Shown piece by piece: positions 1 to 5,748 of a stretch of 16,376 bases of DNA (within the stretch, counting starts at the first letter, position 1; each line of letters opens with the position of its first letter). Origin of the DNA: JBARCX01 sp049794535 (lineage in GTDB: Bacteria > Pseudomonadota > Gammaproteobacteria > Xanthomonadales > Rhodanobacteraceae); contig JBARCX010000328.1 in assembly GCA_049794535.1 (NCBI GenBank), positions 1 through 16,376 on the forward strand, written 5' to 3'. Below the pieces are notes generated by a model, which was given only the letters and a program-made list of their open reading frames with translations, did no database searches and was not told where the DNA came from. The position numbers and the translations under genes were made by a program.

Positions 1-46
1 AACCCACTAGCGATAACGCGACAATCAGGCGACAACGCCACTGGGC

Positions 47-62
47 CCCTGCCTACGCAGGG
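47..62. repeat. REP-like palindrome CCCTGC-CTAC-GCAGGG
   Basis: A perfect 6-bp inverted repeat (CCCTGC at 47-52, GCAGGG at 57-62) around a CTAC loop. Read on the minus strand it is GTCCCTGCGTAGGCAGGGGC followed by CCAGTG, the layout of extragenic palindromes common in Xanthomonadales and pseudomonads (a 'CCTGC..GCAGG' stem with a CCAGTG-like tail). It lies beyond the 3' end of the minus-strand operon, where such elements usually sit. No convincing gene is seen in 1-217. The element could also act as a transcript-end hairpin, but no T-run follows. Confidence 0.45.
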
Positions 63-217
63 ACGACGAGCGAGAAGCACCAGCGCAGGCGTCGCCGGTA
101 GGTGGTCGAAACGCCCACCGTCCCACCGGGACTTCTTTCGGGTGCAGCGAGCCAAGTCGCGATAAGACAGATTGAGCCTCATCTCTGCCTTCAAGAAATT
201 CCAGAGACGACACGCGC

Positions 218-655
218 TCAACGCAACCTAAGCGCCAGCCACGACAACAACGCCAGCAGATTAATGCCCAGCCGCGACACCGCTGGCCCCGCCAACGCAA
301 GCACGAAACCCTCGCTAACAAAGTGCCAATCCAGCGCTAAATGCGGAGGCAAATGCAGCGTAGCGAATACGTTGATGAACCCGCCGCAATATAAGCCATA
401 ACTCAAGATCGGCGTGGCAATCAACGGCAGCTGAAGCAACTGCGCGATGCTCGATAAGTGGACGCCGCGATCACTGCCTTCCAACAAGAGCACACCAGCC
501 ACTAGTACAAATGCATACAGGGCGAAGGCAATCAACGCTGGCAGTGCAGTGTGAAACGGTCCTGGCGGCAGCAGCCGATGCAGCATCGACGCCATACCGT
601 ACAAGCCGCCGCCGACTTCGAGAATGCCGATCAGGCGGAACAGAATCAGGCGCAT
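218..655 (-). CDS. Small integral membrane protein, function unknown
   Basis: A 145-residue protein, largely hydrophobic, with about four likely membrane segments: residues 4-25, 36-60, 70-92 and 108-140, roughly. It opens MRLILFRLIGILEVGGGLYGM and ends in a Leu/Arg-rich tail (LLALLSWLALRLR). I do not recognise the family and see no catalytic motif. The ATG at 653-655 is preceded on the minus strand by TTTGGAGTATTGA, a good GGAG ribosome-binding site about 8 nt upstream. The gene starts 64 nt after the srkA stop on the same strand, so it is probably the last gene of the thioesterase-srkA transcript. A role near SrkA (envelope or oxidative stress) would be guesswork. Confidence 0.7.
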   Translation of the reverse strand: MRLILFRLIGILEVGGGLYGMASMLHRLLPPGPFHTALPALIAFALYAFVLVAGVLLLEGSDRGVHLSSIAQLLQLPLIATPILSYGLYCGGFINVFATLHLPPHLALDWHFVSEGFVLALAGPAVSRLGINLLALLSWLALRLR

Positions 656-719
656 TCAATACTCCAAAAGAAAGAAATGGTTGAGATGTTGTGGCGGCCT
701 TTCCTGCCGCGTTTTCAGG

Positions 720-1697
720 TCATTCGAGTTCATCAGCCAGTTCATGCAAATCAGCGATGTGCTGTTCCCACCAGCGCGATTCGGCGGCGAACGGAAAGGC
801 CGCAGGAAATGCTGGATCAAGCCAGCGCTGGGCGATCCAGCCGGCGTAATGCAGCTGACGCATGGCACGCAGGGCAGGGATCAGCGCCAGCTCACCCATA
901 TCGAAATCGCGAAACTGCTGGTAGCCGTCGAGCAAGGCCGTCATCGTGTGTTCGTCGCTGGCGAGCATCCACAGATCCTGCACAGCAGGGCCCATGCGTG
1001 CGTCGTCGAGATCGACAAAGTGCGGGCCGGCATCGGTCCACAGCACGTTGCCGGGATGGCAGTCGCCATGCAGGCGTAGCTGGCGCACGGGACCGATGGC
1101 TTCGAAGCGTGCAGCCACCGCCGCATCGAGGCGCTGTGCAGCGGCGCGATAGTTCATTTGCAGTGATTCCGGCAAAAGCGACGAAGCGAGTACGGAACGC
1201 ATCGGTTGTTCGATCAACGTGGGTCGATCGAGCCGGCCGCGCTGCGCGAATGGCTGGCGTGCGCCGACGGTGTGCATGCGTGCGATCAATCGCCCTAGCC
1301 ACTCCAGTTGCTCGGTTGATTCCAGCGAAGGTGCGCGGCCACCGCGACGTGGCGTCAGTGCATAGCGAAAGCCACCGTGATGCAGCAACGTACGGCCACC
1401 GAAAACCAGTGGTGCGACCAGCGGCAACTCATCGGCTGCCAGTTCCAGCGCAAATGCGTGTTCTTCTAGGATCGCGGCATCGCTCCAGCGGCCGGGGCGG
1501 TAAAACTTCGCAATGACGGGTGATGCGTCGTCCAGCCCTACTTGCCATACCCGGTTTTCGTAGCTGTTCAGCGCAAGCAGGCGGCCGTCAGGCCATAGGC
1601 CGCAGGCCGTCATGCTGTCCAGCACGAGATCCGGGGTCAGCCCGGCATACGGGGTGTCTAAATTGGATGTGGTCTGATTCAACGTGTCGTGGTTCAA
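720..1697 (-). CDS. srkA: Stress response Ser/Thr protein kinase SrkA (YihE family)
   Basis: A cytoplasmic protein kinase of the APH/choline-kinase fold. In E. coli SrkA (YihE) phosphorylates Ser/Thr and protects against stress-induced death linked to MazEF and Cpx. Numbering from the proposed TTG start gives 325 aa, against about 328 for E. coli. Visible motifs: N-terminal LNSYENRVWQ and AKFYRPGRW with EEHAFAL (nucleotide-binding lobe), catalytic loop LHGDCHPGNVLW (Asp212), metal-binding FVDLDDARMGPAVQDLWML (Asp229), and C-terminal LRAMRQLHYAGWIAQRW. The frame stays open upstream to an ATG at 1790. I prefer the TTG at 1695-1697 because it overlaps the thioesterase stop (TTGA), suggesting translational coupling, and because it gives the family length. 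An 18-nt REP-like sequence lies in frame inside the gene (1163-1180), encoding LLPES. Function is confident; the start is moderate. Confidence 0.9.
   Translation of the reverse strand: MNHDTLNQTTSNLDTPYAGLTPDLVLDSMTACGLWPDGRLLALNSYENRVWQVGLDDASPVIAKFYRPGRWSDAAILEEHAFALELAADELPLVAPLVFGGRTLLHHGGFRYALTPRRGGRAPSLESTEQLEWLGRLIARMHTVGARQPFAQRGRLDRPTLIEQPMRSVLASSLLPESLQMNYRAAAQRLDAAVAARFEAIGPVRQLRLHGDCHPGNVLWTDAGPHFVDLDDARMGPAVQDLWMLASDEHTMTALLDGYQQFRDFDMGELALIPALRAMRQLHYAGWIAQRWLDPAFPAAFPFAAESRWWEQHIADLHELADELE
1163..1180 (+). repeat. 18-nt REP-like repeat, copy 1 (inside srkA)
   Basis: GTGATTCCGGCAAAAGCG on the plus strand. It is identical to the minus-strand reading of 1709-1726, so the two form an inverted pair about 530 nt apart. 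The core ATTCCGGCAAAAGC resembles the arm of REP/BIME-type palindromes. Here it is read antisense within srkA and gives SLLPESL in a poorly conserved stretch of the kinase. Confidence 0.45.
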
Positions 1698-2134
1698 CGC
1701 GGTCCAGCCGCTTTTGCCGGAATCACCGCCATGGTGATGCGTGAGATGCACACCAGCGCACCTTCCTCGTTCTCGATGCGGATTTCCCACACCTGTGTCG
1801 TGCGGCCGAGGTGCAGCATCTTCGCCGTGCCGGTAACGATACCGCTGCGCACGCCCCGGACATGGTTCGCGTTGATGTCGAGGCCCACGGCGAGTTCTTG
1901 CGTGGGGTCGAGCGTAAGCATCGCGGCGATGCTGCCCAAGGTCTCGGCCAGCGCAACCGAGGCACCACCATGCAGCAAACCGTACGGTTGGTGTGTGCGA
2001 TGGTCTACTGGCATGGTGCCCTGCACCCAGTCATCGCCAACGGCGGTGATCGATATGCCAAGCGTCTCGATCATGGTGTTGGCTCTCCAACCATTGAGGC
2101 GGGCGAGGTCGGTGTCTTGTTTCCAGATGGCCAT
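1694..2134 (-). CDS. Hotdog-fold acyl-CoA thioesterase (YdiI/PaaI-like)
   Basis: A 146-aa single hotdog domain very like E. coli YdiI (MenI, 1,4-dihydroxy-2-naphthoyl-CoA hydrolase): MAIWKQ start, MPVDHRTHQPYGLLHGGASVALAETLGS core, HLGRTTQVWEI near the end. By alignment to YdiI the catalytic residues are Gln49, His55 and Glu64. These bacteria usually use ubiquinone, so a broader acyl- or aroyl-CoA hydrolase role is more likely than menaquinone synthesis; hence no symbol is given. The ATG at 2132-2134 has an AGGA ribosome-binding site 8-9 nt upstream and matches the YdiI start; the frame is open 15 codons further. The C-terminus (AVIPAKAAGPR) is encoded by a REP-like sequence and reads like the VIPAKAG tails such elements create. 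The stop overlaps the srkA start. The gene diverges from the ferredoxin reductase. Confidence 0.9.
   Translation of the reverse strand: MAIWKQDTDLARLNGWRANTMIETLGISITAVGDDWVQGTMPVDHRTHQPYGLLHGGASVALAETLGSIAAMLTLDPTQELAVGLDINANHVRGVRSGIVTGTAKMLHLGRTTQVWEIRIENEEGALVCISRITMAVIPAKAAGPR
1709..1726 (-). repeat. 18-nt REP-like repeat, copy 2 (3' end of the thioesterase gene)
   Basis: The minus strand reads GTGATTCCGGCAAAAGCG, identical to copy 1. In the thioesterase frame it encodes VIPAKA, forming most of the C-terminal tail just before the stop. REP-derived gene ends reading VIPAKAG are familiar in this order. It lies immediately upstream of the srkA start. Confidence 0.5.
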
Positions 2135-2158
2135 GGTTGAATCCTGCGTGGCGAGTCC

Positions 2159-2193
2159 GCATTGTCGATCGACTGCCATCGCGGCGACAATGC
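2159..2193. promoter_or_regulatory. Symmetric dyad / candidate overlapping divergent promoters
   Basis: A perfect 9-bp inverted repeat, GCATTGTCG (2159-2167) and CGACAATGC (2185-2193), separated by 17 nt. It lies between the divergent thioesterase and reductase genes. On each strand the arms offer TTGTCG as a -35 and GACAAT as a -10 (4/6 matches each) with an 18-nt spacer. This would place start sites near 2198 (plus) and 2154 (minus). The minus-strand site fits the thioesterase ATG at 2134. The plus-strand site favours the GTG at 2217 over the ATG at 2190 for the reductase. It could instead be an operator for a dimeric regulator. The symmetry is seen; the function is inferred. Confidence 0.45.
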
Positions 2194-3275
2194 TGAATCG
2201 ATCAGAGCATTACTCAGTGGTTAACGTCACACTCAAAAGTTCCGGCCGCCGTTTTGGTGTGGCGCCAGGTGAAACCGTGCTGGAGGCCGCGCAACGCGCC
2301 GGCATTGCCTTGCCGTATTCGTGTCGCGCCGGCGTCTGCGGCAGCTGCAAGGCGACGCTGCTGGAGGGTCACTGTGAGTATCCGCGCAATCCACCTACGG
2401 CGCTGAGTGCTGGTGCACGCGCGCAGCACGCGGTGTTGCTGTGCCAGGCGGTGCCTGTCGACGATCTGCTGATCGAGGCACGCGAAGTACCGTCGGTGGA
2501 GGACATCGCGCGGCGCCAGCTCGATGTGCAGGTGGCCGAGAAATGGATGCTGGCACCGGATGTGATCGGTCTGCGCCTGCTGCCTGCGCCCGGCGAGACA
2601 CGCCTGCAATGGCTGCCCGGCCAGTATCTCGATGTGATGCTGGACGAAGGCCGGCGCCGGCCATTCTCGATAGCGAGCGGGCCGCAGCCGGATGGCACGA
2701 TCGAATTGCATGTGCGACATGTCGCTGGTGGTGGCTTCACCTCGTGGGTGAGCGACACGCTGATGGTGGGCGATCGCCTTCGCATCGAGGGTCCGCAAGG
2801 CACGTTTGTGCCGCGTGAGGATGCCGAGCGGCCGATGATCTTGATGGCGGGTGGCACCGGTTTCGCGCCAGTGAAGGCCATCGTCGAGCATTTCCTGGCG
2901 CTCGGTACACGCCGTCCGATGGCTGTGTATTGGGGCGCCCGCACGGGTGCAGACCTGTATATGCGTGCGCAAGCGGCACATTGGGTGCACGAGGCGCCAC
3001 ACCTGAGTTTCCAGGCGGTGATTTCCGATCCGGAGGAGGCCGCTCGCGCGTCGTCGCGCGCGGGCCTGGTGCATGAGGCCGTACTGGAAGACCACCCTGA
3101 TCTGTCGGGTTACGACGTCTACATGAGTGGTCCGCCAGCGATGATCGATGCTGGCCGCCAGCTGTTTGTCGATGCTGGCCTGCCGGAAGACCGGCTGTAT
3201 TACGACTCGTTCGATTACGCGCCGGATGTGCTGGCGCAGATTCTAGATGGTCGTGCGGGTATCGCCGATCTTTAA
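2190..3275 (+). CDS. NAD(P)H-dependent [2Fe-2S] flavoprotein reductase (AscD / CDP-6-deoxy-glucoseen reductase-like)
   Basis: A 361-aa electron-transfer protein with an N-terminal plant-type ferredoxin domain and a C-terminal ferredoxin-NADP reductase module. Cluster ligands are Cys45, Cys50, Cys53 (SCRAGVCGSC) and Cys85 (LLCQA). The flavin motif RPFSIAS is at 157-163, the nucleotide-binding GGTGFAPVKA at 221-230, and a MSGPPAMID segment with Ser313 where relatives often have Cys (CGPPxM). The C-terminus is YYDSFDYAPD. Xanthomonadales homologues are commonly labelled CDP-6-deoxy-delta-3,4-glucoseen reductase, but no partner dehydratase or deoxysugar gene is nearby, so it more likely feeds an unidentified oxygenase or other acceptor. 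The start is uncertain: the ATG at 2190 lies in the right arm of the divergent dyad and has no clear ribosome-binding site; the GTG at 2217 (MVNVTLKSSG) is a good alternative. Confidence 0.88.
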   Translation: MLNRSEHYSVVNVTLKSSGRRFGVAPGETVLEAAQRAGIALPYSCRAGVCGSCKATLLEGHCEYPRNPPTALSAGARAQHAVLLCQAVPVDDLLIEAREVPSVEDIARRQLDVQVAEKWMLAPDVIGLRLLPAPGETRLQWLPGQYLDVMLDEGRRRPFSIASGPQPDGTIELHVRHVAGGGFTSWVSDTLMVGDRLRIEGPQGTFVPREDAERPMILMAGGTGFAPVKAIVEHFLALGTRRPMAVYWGARTGADLYMRAQAAHWVHEAPHLSFQAVISDPEEAARASSRAGLVHEAVLEDHPDLSGYDVYMSGPPAMIDAGRQLFVDAGLPEDRLYYDSFDYAPDVLAQILDGRAGIADL

Positions 3276-3298
3276 GGCGACGGGCCGAGTGTTAGCTC

Positions 3299-3318
3299 AG
3301 CCCAGGCGGGCTCTTAAT
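3299..3318 (+). terminator. Weak terminator hairpin after the reductase gene
   Basis: AGCCC (3299-3303), loop AGGC, GGGCT (3308-3312), followed by CTTAATTCTT. The stem is short and GC-rich and the tail is only moderately T-rich. It sits 23 nt after the reductase stop and overlaps the end of the convergent rhodanese gene. A plausible but weak rho-independent signal. Confidence 0.3.
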
Positions 3319-3757
3319 TCTTGCCCTTGGCCACGGGCAGCTGCGCTTGCTGCCAGGCCAGCACACCGCCACCCAGCGTATAGACCTTGCCGAAGCCGGC
3401 CTTGACCAGCCGCTGTGCGGCCTTGTCGGCGCCACGGCCGTCCTTGTCCATCACCACGACGGGCAGTTCTTTCGCTTTGCTCAGATCCTTATGTTCCGGA
3501 TCGAACTGGCTCAGTGCTACATGTTTAGCGCTTGGCACGTGCCCCTTCTCGAAATCGGCGTAGGCCGACAGATCCACCAGCAGTGGGCTTTCGCGGTTGA
3601 TCAGCAAGGTCAGTCCGGCCGGTGTCAGTTCCTTGTACTTGCGGAACAGCGGCTCAAGCTGGGTCACGATGACGCCCAACAGCAGGATCACGAACAACGC
3701 GCTGAGTGCTTCGTGGTTGCCGATGAACTGGGGCAGGGTGTGCAGGAAATCGTTCAT
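3314..3757 (-). CDS. Membrane-anchored rhodanese-like protein lacking the catalytic Cys (YibN-like)
   Basis: 147 aa. Residues 17-33 (ALSALFVILLLGVIVTQ) form one N-terminal membrane segment, followed by a soluble rhodanese domain from about residue 45: LLVDLSAYADFEKGHVPSAKHV and, near the end, GFGKVYTLGGGVLAWQQAQLP. The layout and length match E. coli YibN. In active rhodaneses the loop is C-x4-R; here it reads VVVMDKDGRGADKA, with Asp104 at the Cys position and no other Cys in the protein, so sulfurtransferase activity is unlikely. YibN has been linked to the YidC insertase, so a scaffold role at the inner membrane is more plausible than thiosulfate chemistry. The ATG at 3755-3757 has only a weak GGA upstream; the -10 box and leader hairpin are listed separately. 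Confidence 0.88.
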   Translation of the reverse strand: MNDFLHTLPQFIGNHEALSALFVILLLGVIVTQLEPLFRKYKELTPAGLTLLINRESPLLVDLSAYADFEKGHVPSAKHVALSQFDPEHKDLSKAKELPVVVMDKDGRGADKAAQRLVKAGFGKVYTLGGGVLAWQQAQLPVAKGKN

Positions 3758-3770
3758 TGCAGGTCCGCAG

Positions 3771-3787
3771 GCGCGGCTTGGCCGCGC
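3771..3787 (-). promoter_or_regulatory. Leader hairpin upstream of the rhodanese gene
   Basis: A perfect 7-bp inverted repeat, GCGCGGC (3771-3777) and GCCGCGC (3781-3787), with a 3-nt loop. It starts 13 nt upstream of the rhodanese ATG on the minus strand, between the candidate promoter and the start codon, and so would fold in the 5' leader. No T-run follows on either strand, so it does not look like a standard terminator. Confidence 0.4.
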
Positions 3788-3806
3788 GGGTTTGGGTAAA
3801 CGGTCG

Positions 3807-3812
3807 ATTATA
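3807..3812 (-). promoter_or_regulatory. Candidate -10 box TATAAT for the rhodanese gene
   Basis: The minus strand reads TATAAT, a perfect -10 consensus in otherwise GC-rich DNA, about 50 nt upstream of the rhodanese start. No good TTGACA-like -35 lies 16-18 nt further upstream. The expected transcript starts near 3800 and has a leader of about 43 nt containing the 7-bp hairpin. Confidence 0.4.
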
Positions 3813-3883
3813 CGGCCTTGGAGGCCTTTATCCCGAGCTGGTTCAGCCGAACATCTCGATGTGAGGTGTCCCGATGTGGGGCG

Positions 3884-4297
3884 TCAGTCCCGGGTGATGT
3901 CCGGCAGGCCGCTTTCCAGCCACCAATGCTTCGAGTCTTCGTCGTAGCGCCAGACCTGATGGTCGACGATGGTGCGTTCGCCCTGGGTGTTGCGGTTGAT
4001 CAGGCCGATTTGCACAGCCTGGCTCACCTGGTTATTGCCCATGGGCACCGGGCCGGTACCTTCGTCGTATTCGCTCACTTTTACCTGACTGAAGCGCTCC
4101 AGATCGAGCTGGCTAGGCGGGTTTTTCGCCAGCACCTTCGGGTCGATGTACTTGGTGGCGCCCTGGATATCGCCCCAGCGTATGACGTTGGCGTAAGCCG
4201 CAAGCGTGGTGGTCAACATGTCGCTTTTCTTGCTTGTGGCGCAGCCACCGATAAGCAACGCGGATAGCACGACAAGCAAACACGTGATGCGAGGCAT
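3884..4297 (-). CDS. Small lipoprotein, function unknown
   Basis: A 137-aa protein with a lipoprotein signal peptide: MPRITCLLVVLSALLIGGC, lipobox IGGC with the lipidated Cys at residue 19, followed by ATSKKSD. Residue 2 of the mature protein is Ala, not Asp, so outer-membrane sorting is expected if the Lol +2 rule holds. The mature part (about 118 aa) contains YANVIRWGDIQGATKYIDP, QVKVSEYDEG and VWRYDEDSKHWWLESGLPDI. It reads like a small alpha+beta domain of the type found in other proteobacterial lipoproteins; I do not know its function. The ATG at 4295-4297 has a strong GGGGAG site 9 nt upstream. A longer reading from 4348 would spoil the signal peptide. It lies between a thioesterase gene and the rhodanese gene, all on the minus strand with gaps of 99 and 126 nt. 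Confidence 0.82.
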   Translation of the reverse strand: MPRITCLLVVLSALLIGGCATSKKSDMLTTTLAAYANVIRWGDIQGATKYIDPKVLAKNPPSQLDLERFSQVKVSEYDEGTGPVPMGNNQVSQAVQIGLINRNTQGERTIVDHQVWRYDEDSKHWWLESGLPDITRD

Positions 4298-4396
4298 GGC
4301 AGGGCTCCCCAGAAAAAGTGCCCCATTCTGCCGTACGAGCCTGCTCAAAGTCTCCGCATGGCTCGTGTCGGGCGTCGTAAAACGGTGTAAAGGAGC

Positions 4397-4882
4397 TTAT
4401 TCCTCGTCCTGAGGTGCACGACGCTTGGCTACGAAGCGCGCCGCCAGCGTGGCGGCCGGTTTGCCATCGGCGCCGGGCACACAGCACGTTACCTCGATGC
4501 GCGCCCGGCCACGGGAGTTCAGTGTGTCGAAGAACGTTGCCCAATTCGACTCGTCTGCCAGCTGTGCCTCGGCGCGGAAATCCTCCCACACCGGGCTGAG
4601 ATAGCGCACGGTCGATTCGCCGACAAACACGTCGCAATCTTCACCGCGATGACGCAAGGCCAATTCCACCAAACCCCAGCCGGTGAGCGTCATCACGCTT
4701 ACCAGGCTACCGCCGAAAGCACAGCCTTTGTCGTTGACGTTCGGTGCGAGCGGTGCGCTCAGGCTGAGCCGATCGCCATCGTAATCGTCCAACTGCAGTG
4801 CCATGGTGCGTGCCAGCGGAATACCGTCGTGGATGAAAGTAACGAGTGCTTGCGCGGCGGCGCGTTGTTCCAGAGAAGCCAT
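4397..4882 (-). CDS. YiiD C-terminal-type hotdog thioesterase
   Basis: About 161 aa, covering the domain found at the C-terminus of E. coli YiiD (putative thioesterase). Diagnostic stretches: GIPLARTMALQLDDYDGDRL, LSAPLAPNVNDKGCAFGGS, VMTLTGWGLVEL, VRYLSPVWEDFRAEA and LNSRGRARIEVTC. The substrate is unknown; acyl-CoA or acyl-ACP is expected from the fold. The ATG at 4880-4882 (MASLEQRA) has no Shine-Dalgarno sequence; an in-frame TTG at 4910-4912 is possible but also lacks one and would run into the intergenic dyad. The gene is divergent from hemD across 66-90 nt and stands 99 nt upstream of the lipoprotein gene. No tie to heme synthesis is evident beyond the shared intergenic region. Confidence 0.87.
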   Translation of the reverse strand: MASLEQRAAAQALVTFIHDGIPLARTMALQLDDYDGDRLSLSAPLAPNVNDKGCAFGGSLVSVMTLTGWGLVELALRHRGEDCDVFVGESTVRYLSPVWEDFRAEAQLADESNWATFFDTLNSRGRARIEVTCCVPGADGKPAATLAARFVAKRRAPQDEE

Positions 4883-4911
4883 TGGCCAATATCGTGCGGG
4901 TGGGGTGAGCA

Positions 4912-4928
4912 AGTGTAGAGGTTACACT
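4912..4928. promoter_or_regulatory. Palindromic candidate operator between the thioesterase gene and hemD
   Basis: AGTGTA (4912-4917), GAGGT, TACACT (4923-4928): perfect 6-bp arms with a 5-nt spacer, centred in the short gap between two divergent genes. It has the size and symmetry of a site for a dimeric helix-turn-helix regulator. I cannot name the regulator, and no well-scored -35/-10 pair was found for hemD. Confidence 0.4.
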
Positions 4929-4948
4929 GTGGATTCACTCGGTAATGA

Positions 4949-5734
4949 GTGCGAAACGAGGTCAATACAGGCGTGACAGCACAGCCGACAACGCAGCACG
5001 CCACGTTAGCCGGACGCACGGTGGTGATCACTCGGCCGGCCGGCACCGCTGCCGCACTGGTGCGACAGGTGCATGCAAGAGGCGGAGTACCGGTGTTGTT
5101 GCCGGGCCTATCGTTGCGCGCTGCGGACAACCCTGATGCCGTACGCGAGCAACTTGCCGCTGCGTTGCAAGATGAGTTGCTGGTATTCACGAGTCCGGCT
5201 GCAGTGCGTTATGCCCATGCATTAATGCCGCTGAAAACATGCGCCACCGTATTGGCGGTTGGGCAGGGTACGGCGCGTGCATTGCAACGACATGGCGTGA
5301 CAGCGCAGGCGCCGTTGCAGCGACAGGATAGCGAAGGTCTGCTTGAACTCGCCGCGTTGCAGGAGTTACGTGATCGACACGTCGCATTGATTGGCGCACC
5401 CGGTGGTCGTGGCGTGTTGCGTGAGGAGCTTGTGGCGCGTGGCGCGCAATTGCGCGAGTTGCACGTGTATCGCCGTACGTTGCCACGGTTGGATCGGCGT
5501 CACGTCGATGCCGTATTGCAACTTTCTACAGATGCACGCGTGCTGCTATCGAGTACCGAGGCTTTGCAGAATCTGCTGGAAATTTTGCCCTTACCTGCAC
5601 GCTTGCGGCTGTGTGGATCGGTGGCGGTGGTTAGTAGTGAACGGTTGGCTGAGATCGTCCGCACGGCGAGTTTTACCCAGGTACGTGTGGCCGTATCGGC
5701 GCGCTCAAAGGATTTTCTCGAAGCGGCGGTTTAG
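4949..5734 (+). CDS. hemD: Uroporphyrinogen-III synthase HemD
   Basis: Closes hydroxymethylbilane with inversion of ring D to make uroporphyrinogen III, the branch point for heme, siroheme and cobalamin. 261 aa from the GTG at 4949, or 253 from the GTG at 4973, which has GAGG about 12 nt upstream and is equally plausible. HemD sequences diverge widely; recognisable parts are TVVITRPAGTAAALVRQVHARGG, LVFTSPAAVRYA, VLAVGQGTARAL, HVALIGAPGGRGVLREELVARG, the LHVYRRTLP linker strand and VLLSSTEALQNLLEIL, which together give the two-domain fold. hemC is not in the window. hemD would normally run straight into hemX; here a foreign-looking segment begins 1 nt after the TAG stop, so coupling to hemX-hemY has been lost. 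Confidence 0.9.
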   Translation: MRNEVNTGVTAQPTTQHATLAGRTVVITRPAGTAAALVRQVHARGGVPVLLPGLSLRAADNPDAVREQLAAALQDELLVFTSPAAVRYAHALMPLKTCATVLAVGQGTARALQRHGVTAQAPLQRQDSEGLLELAALQELRDRHVALIGAPGGRGVLREELVARGAQLRELHVYRRTLPRLDRRHVDAVLQLSTDARVLLSSTEALQNLLEILPLPARLRLCGSVAVVSSERLAEIVRTASFTQVRVAVSARSKDFLEAAV

Positions 5735-5735
5735 G

Positions 5736-5748
5736 ATCTAATTTAGAT
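5736..5748. repeat. 13-nt palindrome at the hemD 3' junction
   Basis: ATCTAA-T-TTAGAT, a perfect palindrome beginning 1 nt after the hemD stop and ending right at the candidate Fic start. Base composition changes here from GC-rich to AT-rich. It may be an insertion-junction remnant; the arms are too AT-rich for a strong terminator. No matching copy was noticed at the other end of the segment. Confidence 0.3.

Noticed and set aside
102..401. A 99-codon plus-strand frame at the left end
   Set aside because: It overlaps the minus-strand membrane protein gene, has no domain, and shows no ribosome-binding site of note.
551..1516. A long plus-strand open frame antisense to srkA (321 codons)
   Set aside because: It lies opposite a well-supported kinase gene, has an Arg-rich, low-complexity composition and no recognisable domain; it is a byproduct of GC-rich codon use.
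2214..3095. A 293-codon minus-strand frame antisense to the reductase
   Set aside because: Opposite a gene with clear iron-sulfur, FAD and NAD motifs; the translated product is His/Arg/Gln-rich without domain features.
4335..4366. ACGAGCC / GGCTCGT inverted repeat between the thioesterase and lipoprotein genes
   Set aside because: The 18-nt loop and the lack of a following T-run make it a poor terminator, and nothing else supports a function.
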